From: Pyropia haitanensis
Taxonomy: Eukaryota > Rhodophyta > Bangiophyceae > Bangiales > Bangiaceae
Reading direction: 5' to 3'
Length of the DNA stretch: 64,000 bases
Assembly (NCBI GenBank): GCA_008729055.1
Contig: SDUX01000002.1
Location: 1,058,496-1,122,495 of the forward strand
Shown here: positions 11,096 to 20,340 of the stretch, one piece after another
Layout: every line of letters begins with the position of its first letter
How positions within the stretch are numbered: the first letter of the stretch is position 1
Translations under genes and position numbers: made by a program
The notes under the pieces: model-generated
Databases searched by the model: none
Seen by the model: only the letters and a program-made list of their open reading frames with translations
Told to the model about the DNA's origin: nothing

Positions 11096-12219
11096 TCAAA
11101 ACCCCCCAAACAGCCGCCGCCGCAGCAGCGCCACGCCCACCCGCGCCGGGTACACGCCCACCACCCGCCGCCGCAGCGCGTCGTCCCACGGGTCCCACCC
11201 CGCCGCGCGGAGCCAGCCGAGGTACACGGCGGCGCCAACCCCCCCCCACGCCGCGGGCGCGACCGCCCGCGGCACCCCCACCCCCGCCGCCGCGCCGCCC
11301 GCGGCGCGGGCGGCGGCCAGCGCGGCGGCCGCCGCCTCCCCCACCGCCCGGTACGCGGCGACCGCGGCGGCAGCGTCGGCGGCCGACGCGGCCGCCGCGG
11401 GCGGCGCCAGCAGTACCCCGCGGGAGCGGACGCCGGCGGCGGCCGCAACGGCGGTGGGGATGTAGGAGAGGCGCGCGGCGGCGGCGGCGGGGACGCCGCG
11501 GAGGAGGATGGCCAGGCCCGTGGCGGTGCCGACCGCTTCGGCCACGTCCGCGGCGTTGGTGGGGGGGGGGGAGGGGGGATACCCCCGCTGGGGGGGGGGG
11601 GGGGGAGGGGGAGGGGGACGGAGAGGGGGTGGTTGGGGGGGGGGGCGACGCCGGCACCCGCACCGTCACGGCGGCGGCGGCTGCGGCGGCACGGCGGAGC
11701 GCCGGCGACAGCCCGTCCTGCGCCCCCACCCTGGCGGGGGGAGCCGCCGCGCCCGCGGCGGTGGCGGCGGCCTCCCCCCCCCCCCCACCGCCGACGCCGG
11801 CACCCCCCCCCCCAACAACGCCGCGTGCGCGGCGGCGAGCGCGCCGTGCGTCGCGCGCGCGGCGGCGGCCGCCTCTGCCAGCGTCGCACCCGTCGGGTAG
11901 GCCACCTCCGCCGCGCGGCCCGCGACGAGCCGCGGCAGCAGCACCGCCCACGCGGCGGCCACCGCTGCTGGCAGCGCCGGCGTGACGGCGGCGAGCTCCG
12001 CCAGCACCGGCGCGGCGGCCGACGGCTGCGGGGCGCCGCCGACGGCCGCGGCGACGCCGGCGGCCCAAAACGCAAACCGCGCGCGCGCCGCGTCCTCGTT
12101 GGTGGCGAGCCCACGGATGTGGAGGAGGGTGATGTTGAGCGCGCGGAGGGCGGCGTGCGCGCGACGGATGACGGGGAGGGGGGGGGGGGGGGGGGGGCGC
12201 CGTGGCCGCCGCGCCGGCA

Positions 12220-12259
<40 letters not shown>

Positions 12260-12481
12260 GAGAGGGGGGCGGGTGGAGGAGGTTGATGAGGTAGTTTTCG
12301 TGGTCAAAGGTGCGGAGCAAGTGGAGGCAGTGGCCGGCAGAGCGAGGAAGGGAGGGGGGGGGGGGGCGGTACTCAGGGCGTGACAGCGGGGGGGGTGCCG
12401 CCGGGAGGAGGGGGGGGGGAGGGGGGGGCCCGCGCCGCCGCGGGGCGGCCGGCGGGGCAGCCGGCGGGATCGCAGGAGCAT
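11096..12481 (-). CDS. NDUFAF6-like squalene/phytoene synthase-family protein (mitochondrial complex I assembly)
   Basis: Conserved blocks lie in order on the minus strand. They are an Arg-rich start (MLLRSRRLPRRPPRGG, a plausible mitochondrial presequence), LLRTFDHENYLINLLHPP, ALRALNITLLHIRGLATNED, ARFAFWAAGV, then DVAEAVGTATGLAILLRGVP, LSYIPTAVAAAAGV and the C-terminal YPARVGVALLRRRLFGGF. Their order and spacing match NDUFAF6, whose family keeps the isoprenoid-synthase fold but lacks the Asp-rich metal motifs; none is seen here either. The frame is not continuous. It changes in the 13-G run at 12354-12366 and again in the 20-G run at 12178-12197. A further break between about 11790 and 11560 could be an intron or a C-run slip. 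The call is therefore a gene span rather than one clean reading frame. It would act in the mitochondrion. Confidence 0.6.
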
Positions 12482-13467
12482 GGCGGGCGCCGCCGACGGC
12501 CGAGCGCAGCAGCGTCGACGGCAGGGGCGGCGTCGGCAGGGGGCAGCGGCGTGGGAGCGCAGCGGCGGCGGTGGGGGGGGGGGGGGGGGGGGGGTGGAGG
12601 GGGAGGGACGACGCTGCAGACGATCGCGGCGGGAGCGGACGCGGCAGGCCGGTAGTCTAGTAGTAGCGGTGGGGTGGGCGTAGGAGGGATCGCGGCCACC
12701 GTCCCGAAGCGCCAGAGCTGTGCGTCAAAAGTGAACGTTTACCTATGGCGTGCCGCCCACCACCGGGTGACGGATTCCAATGGCTGGACCAGTATCCATC
12801 GTGTCGGCGATTGCGTCAGGCCCGGCCACGTCGCGCGCGGGGAGAGGCTCTTGCCGCAGGGCAGGCGTCGCCCCCCCCGCCAGTGGCGGAGCTGTCAGCC
12901 CGGCACGACCGCCACGCTGCCCGCGGGAGTCGCCGTCGTCCCGCCCGCGCGCGCACACCCGTGCGTGTCGGACGCCGCGGCTTCTTGTTGTGGGGGGGGC
13001 GGGGGGGGAGGGACGGGGGGGTGCACCACGTCGCCGTGCGCACGCCCCGCGGCTGGGCAGGGTGGCCGCCGCCGCCGCGGCGCGCTCGCCCCCCCTCCCC
13101 CCCCCGCCGCCGCAGAGTCCACGCCGTGCCGCCGGCGCGTCGGCCGGCACCCTGCCTCCCCTCCGCGGCGCGTGGCCACCTCTCCGCCCGCTCCGCCGGG
13201 CGTCCCAGGCGGGCGGGCGTCGTTGGTACGGCCGCGCGGCGGGGGCGGCCTCGTGGACGACGGGCGGTGCCGCGTCGCCGTCCTCCCACCCCTCCGCGCT
13301 TCCCCCCCCTCGGTCGCCCGCCCCCCCCCGCCCCCGCCCCGCTCCCCTCCGTCCCGCCCCTCCGCCCTACACTCCACGGCAGGCGTTTCCCAAACGGTTC
13401 GCTCTCCTCCCCGCCCCCTCCCCGTCCTCCACTCGCCTTTGCGTCCCCCCCTGCTCTACCCCCCCCT

Positions 13468-13468
<1 letters not shown>
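12482..13468. other. Divergent intergenic region
   Basis: This stretch separates the minus-strand NDUFAF6-like gene from the plus-strand two-TM gene, so it should hold both promoters. A GC-rich block with G/C runs is interrupted at about 12700-12830 by more mixed sequence. I see no TATA box or coding evidence. Confidence 0.4.

Positions 13469-13501
<33 letters not shown>
13469..13501 (+). repeat. 33-nt uninterrupted C run just before a start codon
   Basis: C33, separated only by GCCCCCA from the ATG at 13509. In the mRNA it would form a near-pure C leader. The exact length should be treated with caution, because runs of this kind are error-prone to sequence. Confidence 0.8.
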
Positions 13502-13502
<1 letters not shown>

Positions 13503-13508
13503 CCCCCA

Positions 13509-14624
13509 ATGAGCAAAGACACCACCCCCGTCGAGGGGGAGCTGTCCCCCCTCACGGCCACGCCGACCACCCCCCCCCCCCCCCCCCGACGGCACCGCCG
13601 CCGCCGCCGCCGCCACCGCCGGCGGCGGCCGTGGCCGCGGCGGCGCGGCGCCGTGGGAGCGCGCCGGCGCGGCGGCGGGCGCGCCCGGCACGGCCGCGTC
13701 GGCGGAAGCGACGGAGCGGTACCGGCGGCTGGAGGCGGCGACCGCGGCGGCGGCGGCGGCGGCGGCCGAGGCGGCCGCCGCGGAGCGGGCGGCCGCGGCG
13801 GTGGCGGCCGAGGCGGGCCGGCAGGCGGAGCTGGAGCGCACCGCGCGGGTGATGTTTTGGGTGGGCGCCGCGGGCGTGCCGCTCATGTTTCCCGTCTCGG
13901 TCATGTACTTTTGGGCCGAGGCGCGGGACCCGACGGCGAGCAAGGTGATTCGGGGGTGTATGTTGTTTGGGGGGGCGCGGAGGTGGGAGGGTGGGGAGGA
14001 GTTGCTCGTGGGGGGGGGGGGGGGGGCATTGCGGGTGGAGGAGGAGGCATCTGGGGGCGTGCGGTCAGGGGGTCAGGTGCTGGACGAGTGGCAGGGGAAT
14101 TGACGGGGTGCCACTCGGGTGGACGCGGGGGGGACGAGTCGCCGGAGGATATGGGAGCGGCAAAGCGGGGCAGGCGGATGGCGCCCGTGTGGTTGGGAGG
14201 GTGCGCGCGCCAGGGTCGTTTGGGCGGACGTTCGCCACCGGTTGCTGTGAGGCCAGCTGCTGGAGACAGCGGGGGACCGCTCGCGTGGCGATTGGAACGG
14301 CGAGCGTCACCACGCCGTGTATGCTAACGTGCTGTTGACTGTTTGACACGCTCCCGCTGCGGGGCATGTTTATTTTTTTTGCTATGTCCCGCTCCCCCCC
14401 ACTTGTCGGCGTCTTGTGCGTTTCGTGAACCTTTGTGGTTGGTCCCCCGGCGCCGCCCGCTTTCCGCAGACGTATACAAGGGGGCGGCCCTGTTTGTGTT
14501 GTACACCCTTGCGCTCATCGCCTGGTTCACCACTTTTCAGGTGCTCAAGGACGGGGTACTGTCTGGCCTGTCGGTCTTGGACGATAACAAGACCAACGCC
14601 GCGGTTGCGACGCTGGCCAGCTAG
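13509..14624 (+). CDS. Two-TM membrane protein, possibly VMA21-like V-ATPase assembly factor
   Basis: The start is ATG AGC AAA GAC ACC ACC CCC (MSKDTTPVEGELSPLTATP). After an 18-C run at 13570-13587 the frame changes, and an Ala/Glu-rich helix (EATERYRRLEAAT) leads to TM1, ELERTARVMFWVGAAGVPLM then FPVSVMYFWAEARDPTASK. An intron of about 0.5 kb follows. The second part, after CCGCAG| at about 14469, reads VYKGAALFVLYTLALIAWFT and ends TNAAVATLAS at TAG 14622-14624. Two short hydrophobic helices with a Pro in TM1 and a short loop resemble VMA21, an ER chaperone of the V0 sector, but there is no decisive motif. The natural donor AAG|GTGATT (13945) leaves the phase off by one against that acceptor, so the junction or a nearby run length is unresolved. 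Confidence 0.4.
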
Positions 14625-15154
14625 ACGGTGGGCGGGGTGTGAGGGGGGGGTGGGGGGGGGCCTCGTTCTCATGATTTTTGCGAGGGTTCCATGTTGCACA
14701 GGGATGGCCGTGGTGGTCCCCTCTGCTGTGTGTTCTGGTCACCTCCTACCTGCGACTCACGCCGGCTGTTCGCGTGGCCCAATTTGGTGCCGTGTCTCGG
14801 CCGGGTGTAGCTCTTTGCATGAGTGCCTGTGCACAGGGACAGACCAGACAGAACCTGGCAGCGGCTGGTGTTATTCCCCCCACAGCGCCGGTCGCAGAGC
14901 TGACGCGTGTGCGCACCTCATTCCAAAGGAGAGTGCGCTCTCGCCCAACACATCAGCAAAAAGGGGCGATGCCCCGACAACAACTCAGAACCATTCGTTG
15001 GACTGATACGCACCGAGCCACAGGTTGGCTCCCTGCGCCGGCGTGCAGTCGCATCTCCACCGCCGCCCGCCCAACCCAACCTCAAGAACCCAGCGACCTG
15101 TTGGCCCGCATCGGCTCACCGCCCGGCGCGCGAGCCCATCTGACGGGGACCACA

Positions 15155-15713
15155 CTACTTCTTGCCCTTGCCCTTGCCCTTGGTGGCAGACGCGGCCGCT
15201 TCCTTCAGCTTCTTGGCCTCCTCCTTTTGCTTCTGCTTGAAAGCAATGTCCTCCTGTGACAGCAGACCAGGACGAGCAAACAAACGAGACCGAAACAGGG
15301 AAGCGAAGCAGAGAAAGGGTGGCACAGCCCCACGAGCACCACGGCACCCGGCGTGTCAATACCAACGTTTTCCGTGCCTCGTGCATAACAAACCCTCCAG
15401 CATCCGTCAAGGTCAACACCCACCCGCGACACGGGACGGCCCAAGGCAGCCCACAGAGGACGTCGCGGGAATCTCGTGGCCACCACCCCCCCTGCCGCTC
15501 AACAAAACGGCCCTCACAGACGACATCAAAACCGAGCCAGAGCCCCAAAAGCAGGCCACGATGGTCAGAGCCCCAAAAGCAGGCCACGATGGTTGGCACA
15601 GCCACAGACTGGCAGAGCACCAGCCCCCACCCGTCACGTACTTCAGACAGGTTCTTCTCCCCAGGCTTCTTCTGCTTCAGGGGCTTGGCCTTGCCACCAT
15701 CCCTGCCGACCAT
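15155..15713 (-). CDS. TMA7, translation machinery-associated protein 7
   Basis: There are two exons: 15642-15713 (24 codons, MVGRDGGKAKPLKQKKPGEK then NLSE) and 15155-15253 (EDIAFKQKQKEEAKKLKEAA, ending KGKGKGKK and TAG). The donor is GAA|GTACGT and the acceptor is CACAG|GAG, joined in phase 0. The product is 56 residues, slightly shorter than the about 64 usual for this family. The (S/G)GR(D/E)GGK-KPLK start, the acidic ED-IAFKQKQKEE middle and the Lys/Gly tail are diagnostic. It is a small, very basic ribosome-associated protein of the cytosol and nucleolus. The 388-bp intron contains a perfect 28-bp tandem duplication (15538-15593). Confidence 0.93.
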
Positions 15714-16257
15714 GTTGGTCAACGACGATAGCAGGGGTTCGCGCAGGAGTTCGGGTGTGGGCGGGAAAGGGGAAGCCGCGTGTGTCTCTGCAACCGTCGA
15801 TGGAAGCGGGACAAGCGAGGGCTGGCAGTATCTTTGGCGTCGCGTCGGCGTGTGTTGCTGCCGGCTCGAAAAACGAAACACGTGCGCTATGTAGCGCCAA
15901 GTGGCTAACCAAAGATGGTGACTTGTCAACTGGGCAATTCCATCAGCGCTACTAAACTTGAGCTAGCAACACTGCCCTTGATCCGCACTTCGTGCACACG
16001 CCCAGACGGCAGCCAGACTGGACTGTGCCATCGTCGTCGGCCGACCTCGTCGACCACTCGTCCCGCTTACGCAGTTCCCTTCCACCCTTCTCCAACCCCC
16101 CAGAGTCTTTTTGGTCACCCGCGGCATGATACACCGCCTCGGACTGTTCCCCACCGCATTCTCCCCGGTGGTCACCCCTGGCGTGTGTCGGCGGCTGCTG
16201 GGCGACACCCTCCGCACCCATTCCCCTTCTGCCCATTGGTGGCGGGCGCGGTGCACA

Positions 16258-17012
16258 ATGGCCTCGTCGGACGCGAATGGTGGCATAAGAGGAACACCCG
16301 ACGCTCCCCCGTCTTTGCCCTACAAGGTCCTTCCATCTGCTGCTGCCGTGACGGGCAAGGTCACTGCGGTCGACACGGTCCACTCGACGCGGTGGCTGGC
16401 ATTCCGCCACGCCAAGTACACCGACGCCACCGGAAAGGAGCGGTCGTGGGACTACGTGTCGCGGCCGTCTGCTGGACCTCCCCGCGCGCCCGGCGCGCCC
16501 ACCATCAACGCGGTGGTGGTGTTTGCCCGCCTCTACTCGTCCGGCGGGGCGCTGCCGCGGTCGTCACCGTCGGCGGGCGATACCCTCCTCGTGCGGCAGT
16601 TCCGCCCCAGCGTTGATCGGGACAGCTTGGAGCTCCCCGCCGGCCTCGTTGACGACGGCGAGACGCCGTCCGAGGCGGCCATCCGAGAGTTGTGGGAGGA
16701 GACGGGCTACACCGCCACGGCGGTGGTGAACGTCTCGCCCGCGACCTACACCTCCACGGGCCTGTCGGACGAGGGGGTGGTGCTGGTCACGGTGGACGTG
16801 GACGAGGCGGACGCGCGGAATGGGTCGGGGAAGGGGGTGATACAGCAGCCGGACGATGGGGAGCTGATCCAGGTTCTCCGCGTGCCCCTGGCGAGAGGGG
16901 GCTTGTTGCGGGCGGTGGACCATCTGGGGGGGAGGGCGTGGCGATCTTTCACGGCCTGTACTCACTTGCGCTCGGCCTGTCACTCGCAGAGAAGACAGGG
17001 GAGTCGCCGTGA
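16258..17012 (+). CDS. Nudix hydrolase, NUDT5-type ADP-sugar pyrophosphatase
   Basis: The start is CACA-ATGG at 16258. An in-frame ATG at 16126 would add 44 residues that could be a transit peptide (MIHRLGLFPTAFSPVV). The Nudix box is complete: G-LVDDG-E-TPSEAAI-REL-W-EE-T-GY, with the catalytic Glu residues present. The preceding LLVRQFRPSVDRDSLELPAG and following SPATYTSTGLSDEGV are typical of NUDT5 and of ADP-ribose pyrophosphatases, which hydrolyse ADP-ribose to AMP and ribose 5-phosphate. After DDGELIQVLRVPLARGGLL the frame must shift at the 7-G run 16926-16932. The other frame then gives EGVAIFHGLYSLALGLSLAE to TGA at 17010-17012, matching the family's C-terminal helix. A CCATTGG element lies at about 16233. 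Confidence 0.88.
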
Positions 17013-17737
17013 CGGCGCAGAGAGACGGCGGGGGAAGGAGGCGCGGCGGCGTTTGTATGCCCTATTCTCACTCGCGTTGACTCAGTCGCTTGCCAGAAGG
17101 GCAGATGGCGCGTGCCGTGATGGTGGGACGACACAGCGCCATACTGCTTTATCACCTGTCCAAAATTTCTTGCTTTCTCGTGAGATCCGGGCCGTCCAAG
17201 CTCTTGCACGCCCCTTCTCACGGGATGATGGACCCCGCTGTTACCCCCCTTTCTTGCTGGGGGCCCGTAGCACACTTGACGAGCCTCAGTCACGAGCGAA
17301 CTCGGTATGACCGGAAGCGCACGGAGCCGCATTGCACTCACGGTGAAGCGCAGCAAACGACCGATGATCGTACTGCACAGGGTCAGAGCTTACATGTGCA
17401 ACAGCACTTGAGCATCATGCGAGCGGTTGCATCGACGAAGCAAGAGTGCCGGACTTGGCTCTCCGAGGGGCCTGCAAAAAAAAATCTCCCCGCCTTGCTC
17501 GACGACAGCTGCATAATATCTGACCAATAGAAAGCTCCATCAACAACAGAGTAGTGCCTTCACTCTCGCCATTGGTCGACGGGCCGGCCAGTTTTTGCAC
17601 TCTGCCTATGAACTCTCCTTCGATCGGGCACAAGAGCAAACCGCTGCTTGAGCTGATCATTTTCGTGCTCGAGCAGGGCGAGGTTTTGCATTGCAAATCA
17701 TAACATTGGCCAATATCGGGCTTACCGCGCTAAAATG
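17013..17737. other. Intergenic, AT-richer, no supported gene
   Basis: This is one of the few AT-richer stretches (CAAAAAAAAATCTCC, GCATAATATC). No TIRs or convincing coding frame were found. Confidence 0.4.
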
Positions 17738-17745
17738 TATAAATA
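17705..17745 (+). promoter_or_regulatory. CCAAT palindrome plus TATA box
   Basis: ATTGGCCAAT (17705-17714), a CCAAT box on both strands, lies 24 bp upstream of TATAAATA (17738-17745). It reads toward the gene starting at 18103, about 360 bp away, which would give a long or spliced leader. Confidence 0.6.
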
Positions 17746-18102
17746 CACGTTCATATAGCGTAGTTGGTATACGACTTAGTCTGACAACGTCGACAGTGCT
17801 GCCCGTAGCTGTTCCCGCCGACTCTGCCTCCCTTCTCTCTTTTCACGTTGCGCACCGCCACCGCATACGATCGGCTGCATGACCCTCGAGCGCAGCCTTT
17901 CCTCTTGTTTGCCTCCTTCATCACCCCTCGCGGCGCAGTCCTCATTGTCTGGTGCGGCGGCTGTCGTCCTCATTCTTCCCTCCTTGGTTCCTCTCCTGTC
18001 TACTACCGTCCTTTATGACCTGGTAACCCCTCTACTTCCACTCGCAGGGCCTTCGTCGTTACCCCCCTCCTTCCCGTGAGCCCCCTCGGGCGCCCCCCCG
18101 CA

Positions 18103-20340
18103 ATGGGGAGTAACCGCGCTCGTGACGAGCGGCGGTTATCGGCCCGTCGGCAGCGGGTACAGCCCCGCCCCCGACCTCCCCCCCGGTCACCAACGTCGTC
18201 CTCGTCATCGGGTGCGTCGCGGTCTGCCCCCCCCCCAGGGGCCACCGACGGGGGGGGTGGGGGGGCTGGCAGCAGCGGCGGTGTCGGTGGCGGTGGTGTG
18301 GGGTCCACCCCCGGCGCGCGTGAGCGTCACACGTTGAGCCCAAGGGCGAGGGCGGCAGCCGCAGAAGCGGTGGGCGCCTCCCCGTCGACGCCGTCGCGCC
18401 GACGCGGCGGGCGCGGCTCCCCGACGTCGGGCTTTGGTGACGTCATGCTACCACGGGCGGTGGCCTTGCCGCCGCCTGTGTCTGCGCCCTCGGGGGGGGC
18501 GGCGGGGGGTCGCAACCTTCGCATCTCCCTCCCGGTTTCCGTGAGCCGGGATGGCGGCGTCGGCGAGGGGAGCGACGACGGAGGCGGCGAGGTCCGAGGT
18601 GTTGCCGGTGGCTCTCCCCCCAACTCTGGTGGCTCCCCCGCTCCCGCCTCCCCACTACCTGCTGATGCGATTGATAGTGACCGCGGGCACACGTCTGCGA
18701 CCGAGACGGTGGCCACGGCATCGCCGCTGACGACCCCCCCCCCCCCCCCCCTCGATAACGACGGCCTTGGCGGCGGCCTACCCACCCCCGCCTTCACCCA
18801 CCCCGGCACCGAGGCGACGCAGATCCTGCCCACCGCTGTGGCGGCGTCGGTGGCACAGCCGCGGGGGTCTGCGTCCATCGACATGCTCCTCGGCTGGCAG
18901 CAGACCACCATCAGCCGGCAGGCGCGTGCGCTCAAGGCCACCCACGGGGCGCTCAAGCGGCGGCTGCGGGTGCGGGTGGCGGCTGCTCCCGACGCGTCGG
19001 CCGTTGCCGACGCGGCCGTGGCGGTCGCGCGGACGGTGCCGCTCGTCGGCGCCGCGTGTGTGACCGCCTCGTGGGCGCTCTCCGACGCGGCGGCAGCGAT
19101 GGAGGAGGAGGAAAAGGGGTCCATCACAGACGGCGACAGCGGCGGCGACGGCGTGAACGGTGTTGGCGGCGGCGCTGGCCACGGCGACAAGGTTGCCAAT
19201 GGCGGCAGCGGCGACGACGGTGACGCCAACGGCGGTGCAGGCGCCAGCGGCAGCGCAGACGGCGGCGGCGGTGGTGGCGGTGGTGGCGGTGGTGGCGCAA
19301 ATGGTGACGGTGTGAATGGCCCGGCCGGGGACGGCGGCGCCGTTGGCCGCCTCCCCGGGCGCGGCCGGCCGGCCAGCTCAGCGGCTGCCGCGATGGTCGC
19401 TGCGGAAGGCTTCCAGGAGGGCTGGATTCGGCTCCCCCTCGAGGCGTACGCCCCCACCGAGCCGCTGCGTTCCCATGGCGGGGCGCTGCTGCAGGAGGGC
19501 CCGCTCCGCGTCGACTGGGTACCACGGCAGGCGTGGCCAGGCGCGCCTGCGCCGGGGGTGTCGGCGGGCCTTGCGACCGATGCTGACGACCTTGTGCGGG
19601 CGGCGCGTGCCGCCGAGGCGGCTGCCGCTGCGCCGGGCGTGACGGTGGGCGCAGCGAGTGGCGGCGGCAGTGGCGGAGGCGGCGGCGGCGGTGGCGGGGC
19701 CGGCGGCGGGGGAGCTGGAGGGAGCGGGGGGGCTGGGTCTAGTGTGGCGGGTGTCGCTGTGGTGCCAGCCACCGCTGGCGGCAGCGTGGAGGGCGGCGGC
19801 ACCCCGGGTGTGGCGCCAACAGGCAAGGTCCCTGCCGCCAAGGGCCCTAAGCCCCTCAAGGCCAGCAAGAGTGACCAGGCGGCCCCGCCCGACACGCCCG
19901 CGGATGCGAGCGAGGCGGTCGCGCCCAAGCCAGAGAGGCCCCACAAGCCTGACAAGCCCGACAAGCTGCACAGGGTGGACAAGCTGGACAGGCACCACAA
20001 GGCGGACAAGCCCGAAAGGCACCACAAGGTGGACAAGGCCTACCACTCCAAGGCGGACAAGGGCTATCCCCACAAAGCGGAGCGGTCGCCCAAGGCGCTG
20101 GCCAAGACCGACGACTGGGCGGACCGGGAGGGCGACCATGCCGAGGCGGCGCCCGCCAAGGTCCGCGACGCGAAGCGCAAGGGGGGGCACCGGATGAGGA
20201 GGGGGATGGGGAGGGTGGCAAGCGCCGCCGACGCCGCTGAGCCGGCGCGGCGTGTAGGTCATTTGCAAGGTCGCTCTGTGTTGGTGACGAGCACGGCCGT
20301 CGTTTGGGCATGCCGCCGCCCCCGCGTTGCGGTGGCCTGA
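18103..20340 (+). CDS. Unknown protein with Gly-rich linkers and a His/Lys/Asp-rich repeat tail
   Basis: The frame opens at ATG GGG AGT AAC (MGSNRARDERRLSARRQRVQ), not at the upstream GTG. The N-terminal 230 residues are disordered Ser/Pro/Gly sequence. A better-ordered block follows: SIDMLLGWQQTTISRQARAL, KATHGALKRRLRVRV, then ARTVPLVGAACVTASWALSD. After a poly-Gly linker comes EGFQEGWIRLPLEAYAP. Near the C-terminus are degenerate repeats of the type HKADK / HKVDK (KPDKPDKLHRVDKLDRHHKA and onward), strongly basic. No family is recognised. Continuing in the same frame gives an unnatural end at 20340. A one-base slip in the 7-G run 20181-20187 would instead give KGGAPDEEGDGEGGKRRRRR and TGA at 20238-20240, which looks like a genuine acidic/basic tail. 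Confidence 0.6.
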   Translation: MGSNRARDERRLSARRQRVQPRPRPPPRSPTSSSSSGASRSAPPPGATDGGGGGAGSSGGVGGGGVGSTPGARERHTLSPRARAAAAEAVGASPSTPSRRRGGRGSPTSGFGDVMLPRAVALPPPVSAPSGGAAGGRNLRISLPVSVSRDGGVGEGSDDGGGEVRGVAGGSPPNSGGSPAPASPLPADAIDSDRGHTSATETVATASPLTTPPPPPLDNDGLGGGLPTPAFTHPGTEATQILPTAVAASVAQPRGSASIDMLLGWQQTTISRQARALKATHGALKRRLRVRVAAAPDASAVADAAVAVARTVPLVGAACVTASWALSDAAAAMEEEEKGSITDGDSGGDGVNGVGGGAGHGDKVANGGSGDDGDANGGAGASGSADGGGGGGGGGGGGANGDGVNGPAGDGGAVGRLPGRGRPASSAAAAMVAAEGFQEGWIRLPLEAYAPTEPLRSHGGALLQEGPLRVDWVPRQAWPGAPAPGVSAGLATDADDLVRAARAAEAAAAAPGVTVGAASGGGSGGGGGGGGGAGGGGAGGSGGAGSSVAGVAVVPATAGGSVEGGGTPGVAPTGKVPAAKGPKPLKASKSDQAAPPDTPADASEAVAPKPERPHKPDKPDKLHRVDKLDRHHKADKPERHHKVDKAYHSKADKGYPHKAERSPKALAKTDDWADREGDHAEAAPAKVRDAKRKGGHRMRRGMGRVASAADAAEPARRVGHLQGRSVLVTSTAVVWACRRPRVAVA

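Noticed and set aside
8888..12286. 1132-codon plus-strand open frame
   Set aside because: It lies antisense to the TMEM184-like and NDUFAF6-like genes and has no protein-like composition.
17753..17830. tRNA-like GTAGTTGGTATACGACTTAGTC
   Set aside because: The D-arm-like start is not followed by a T-arm (no GTTCRANNC) and no acceptor stem pairs; treated as chance.
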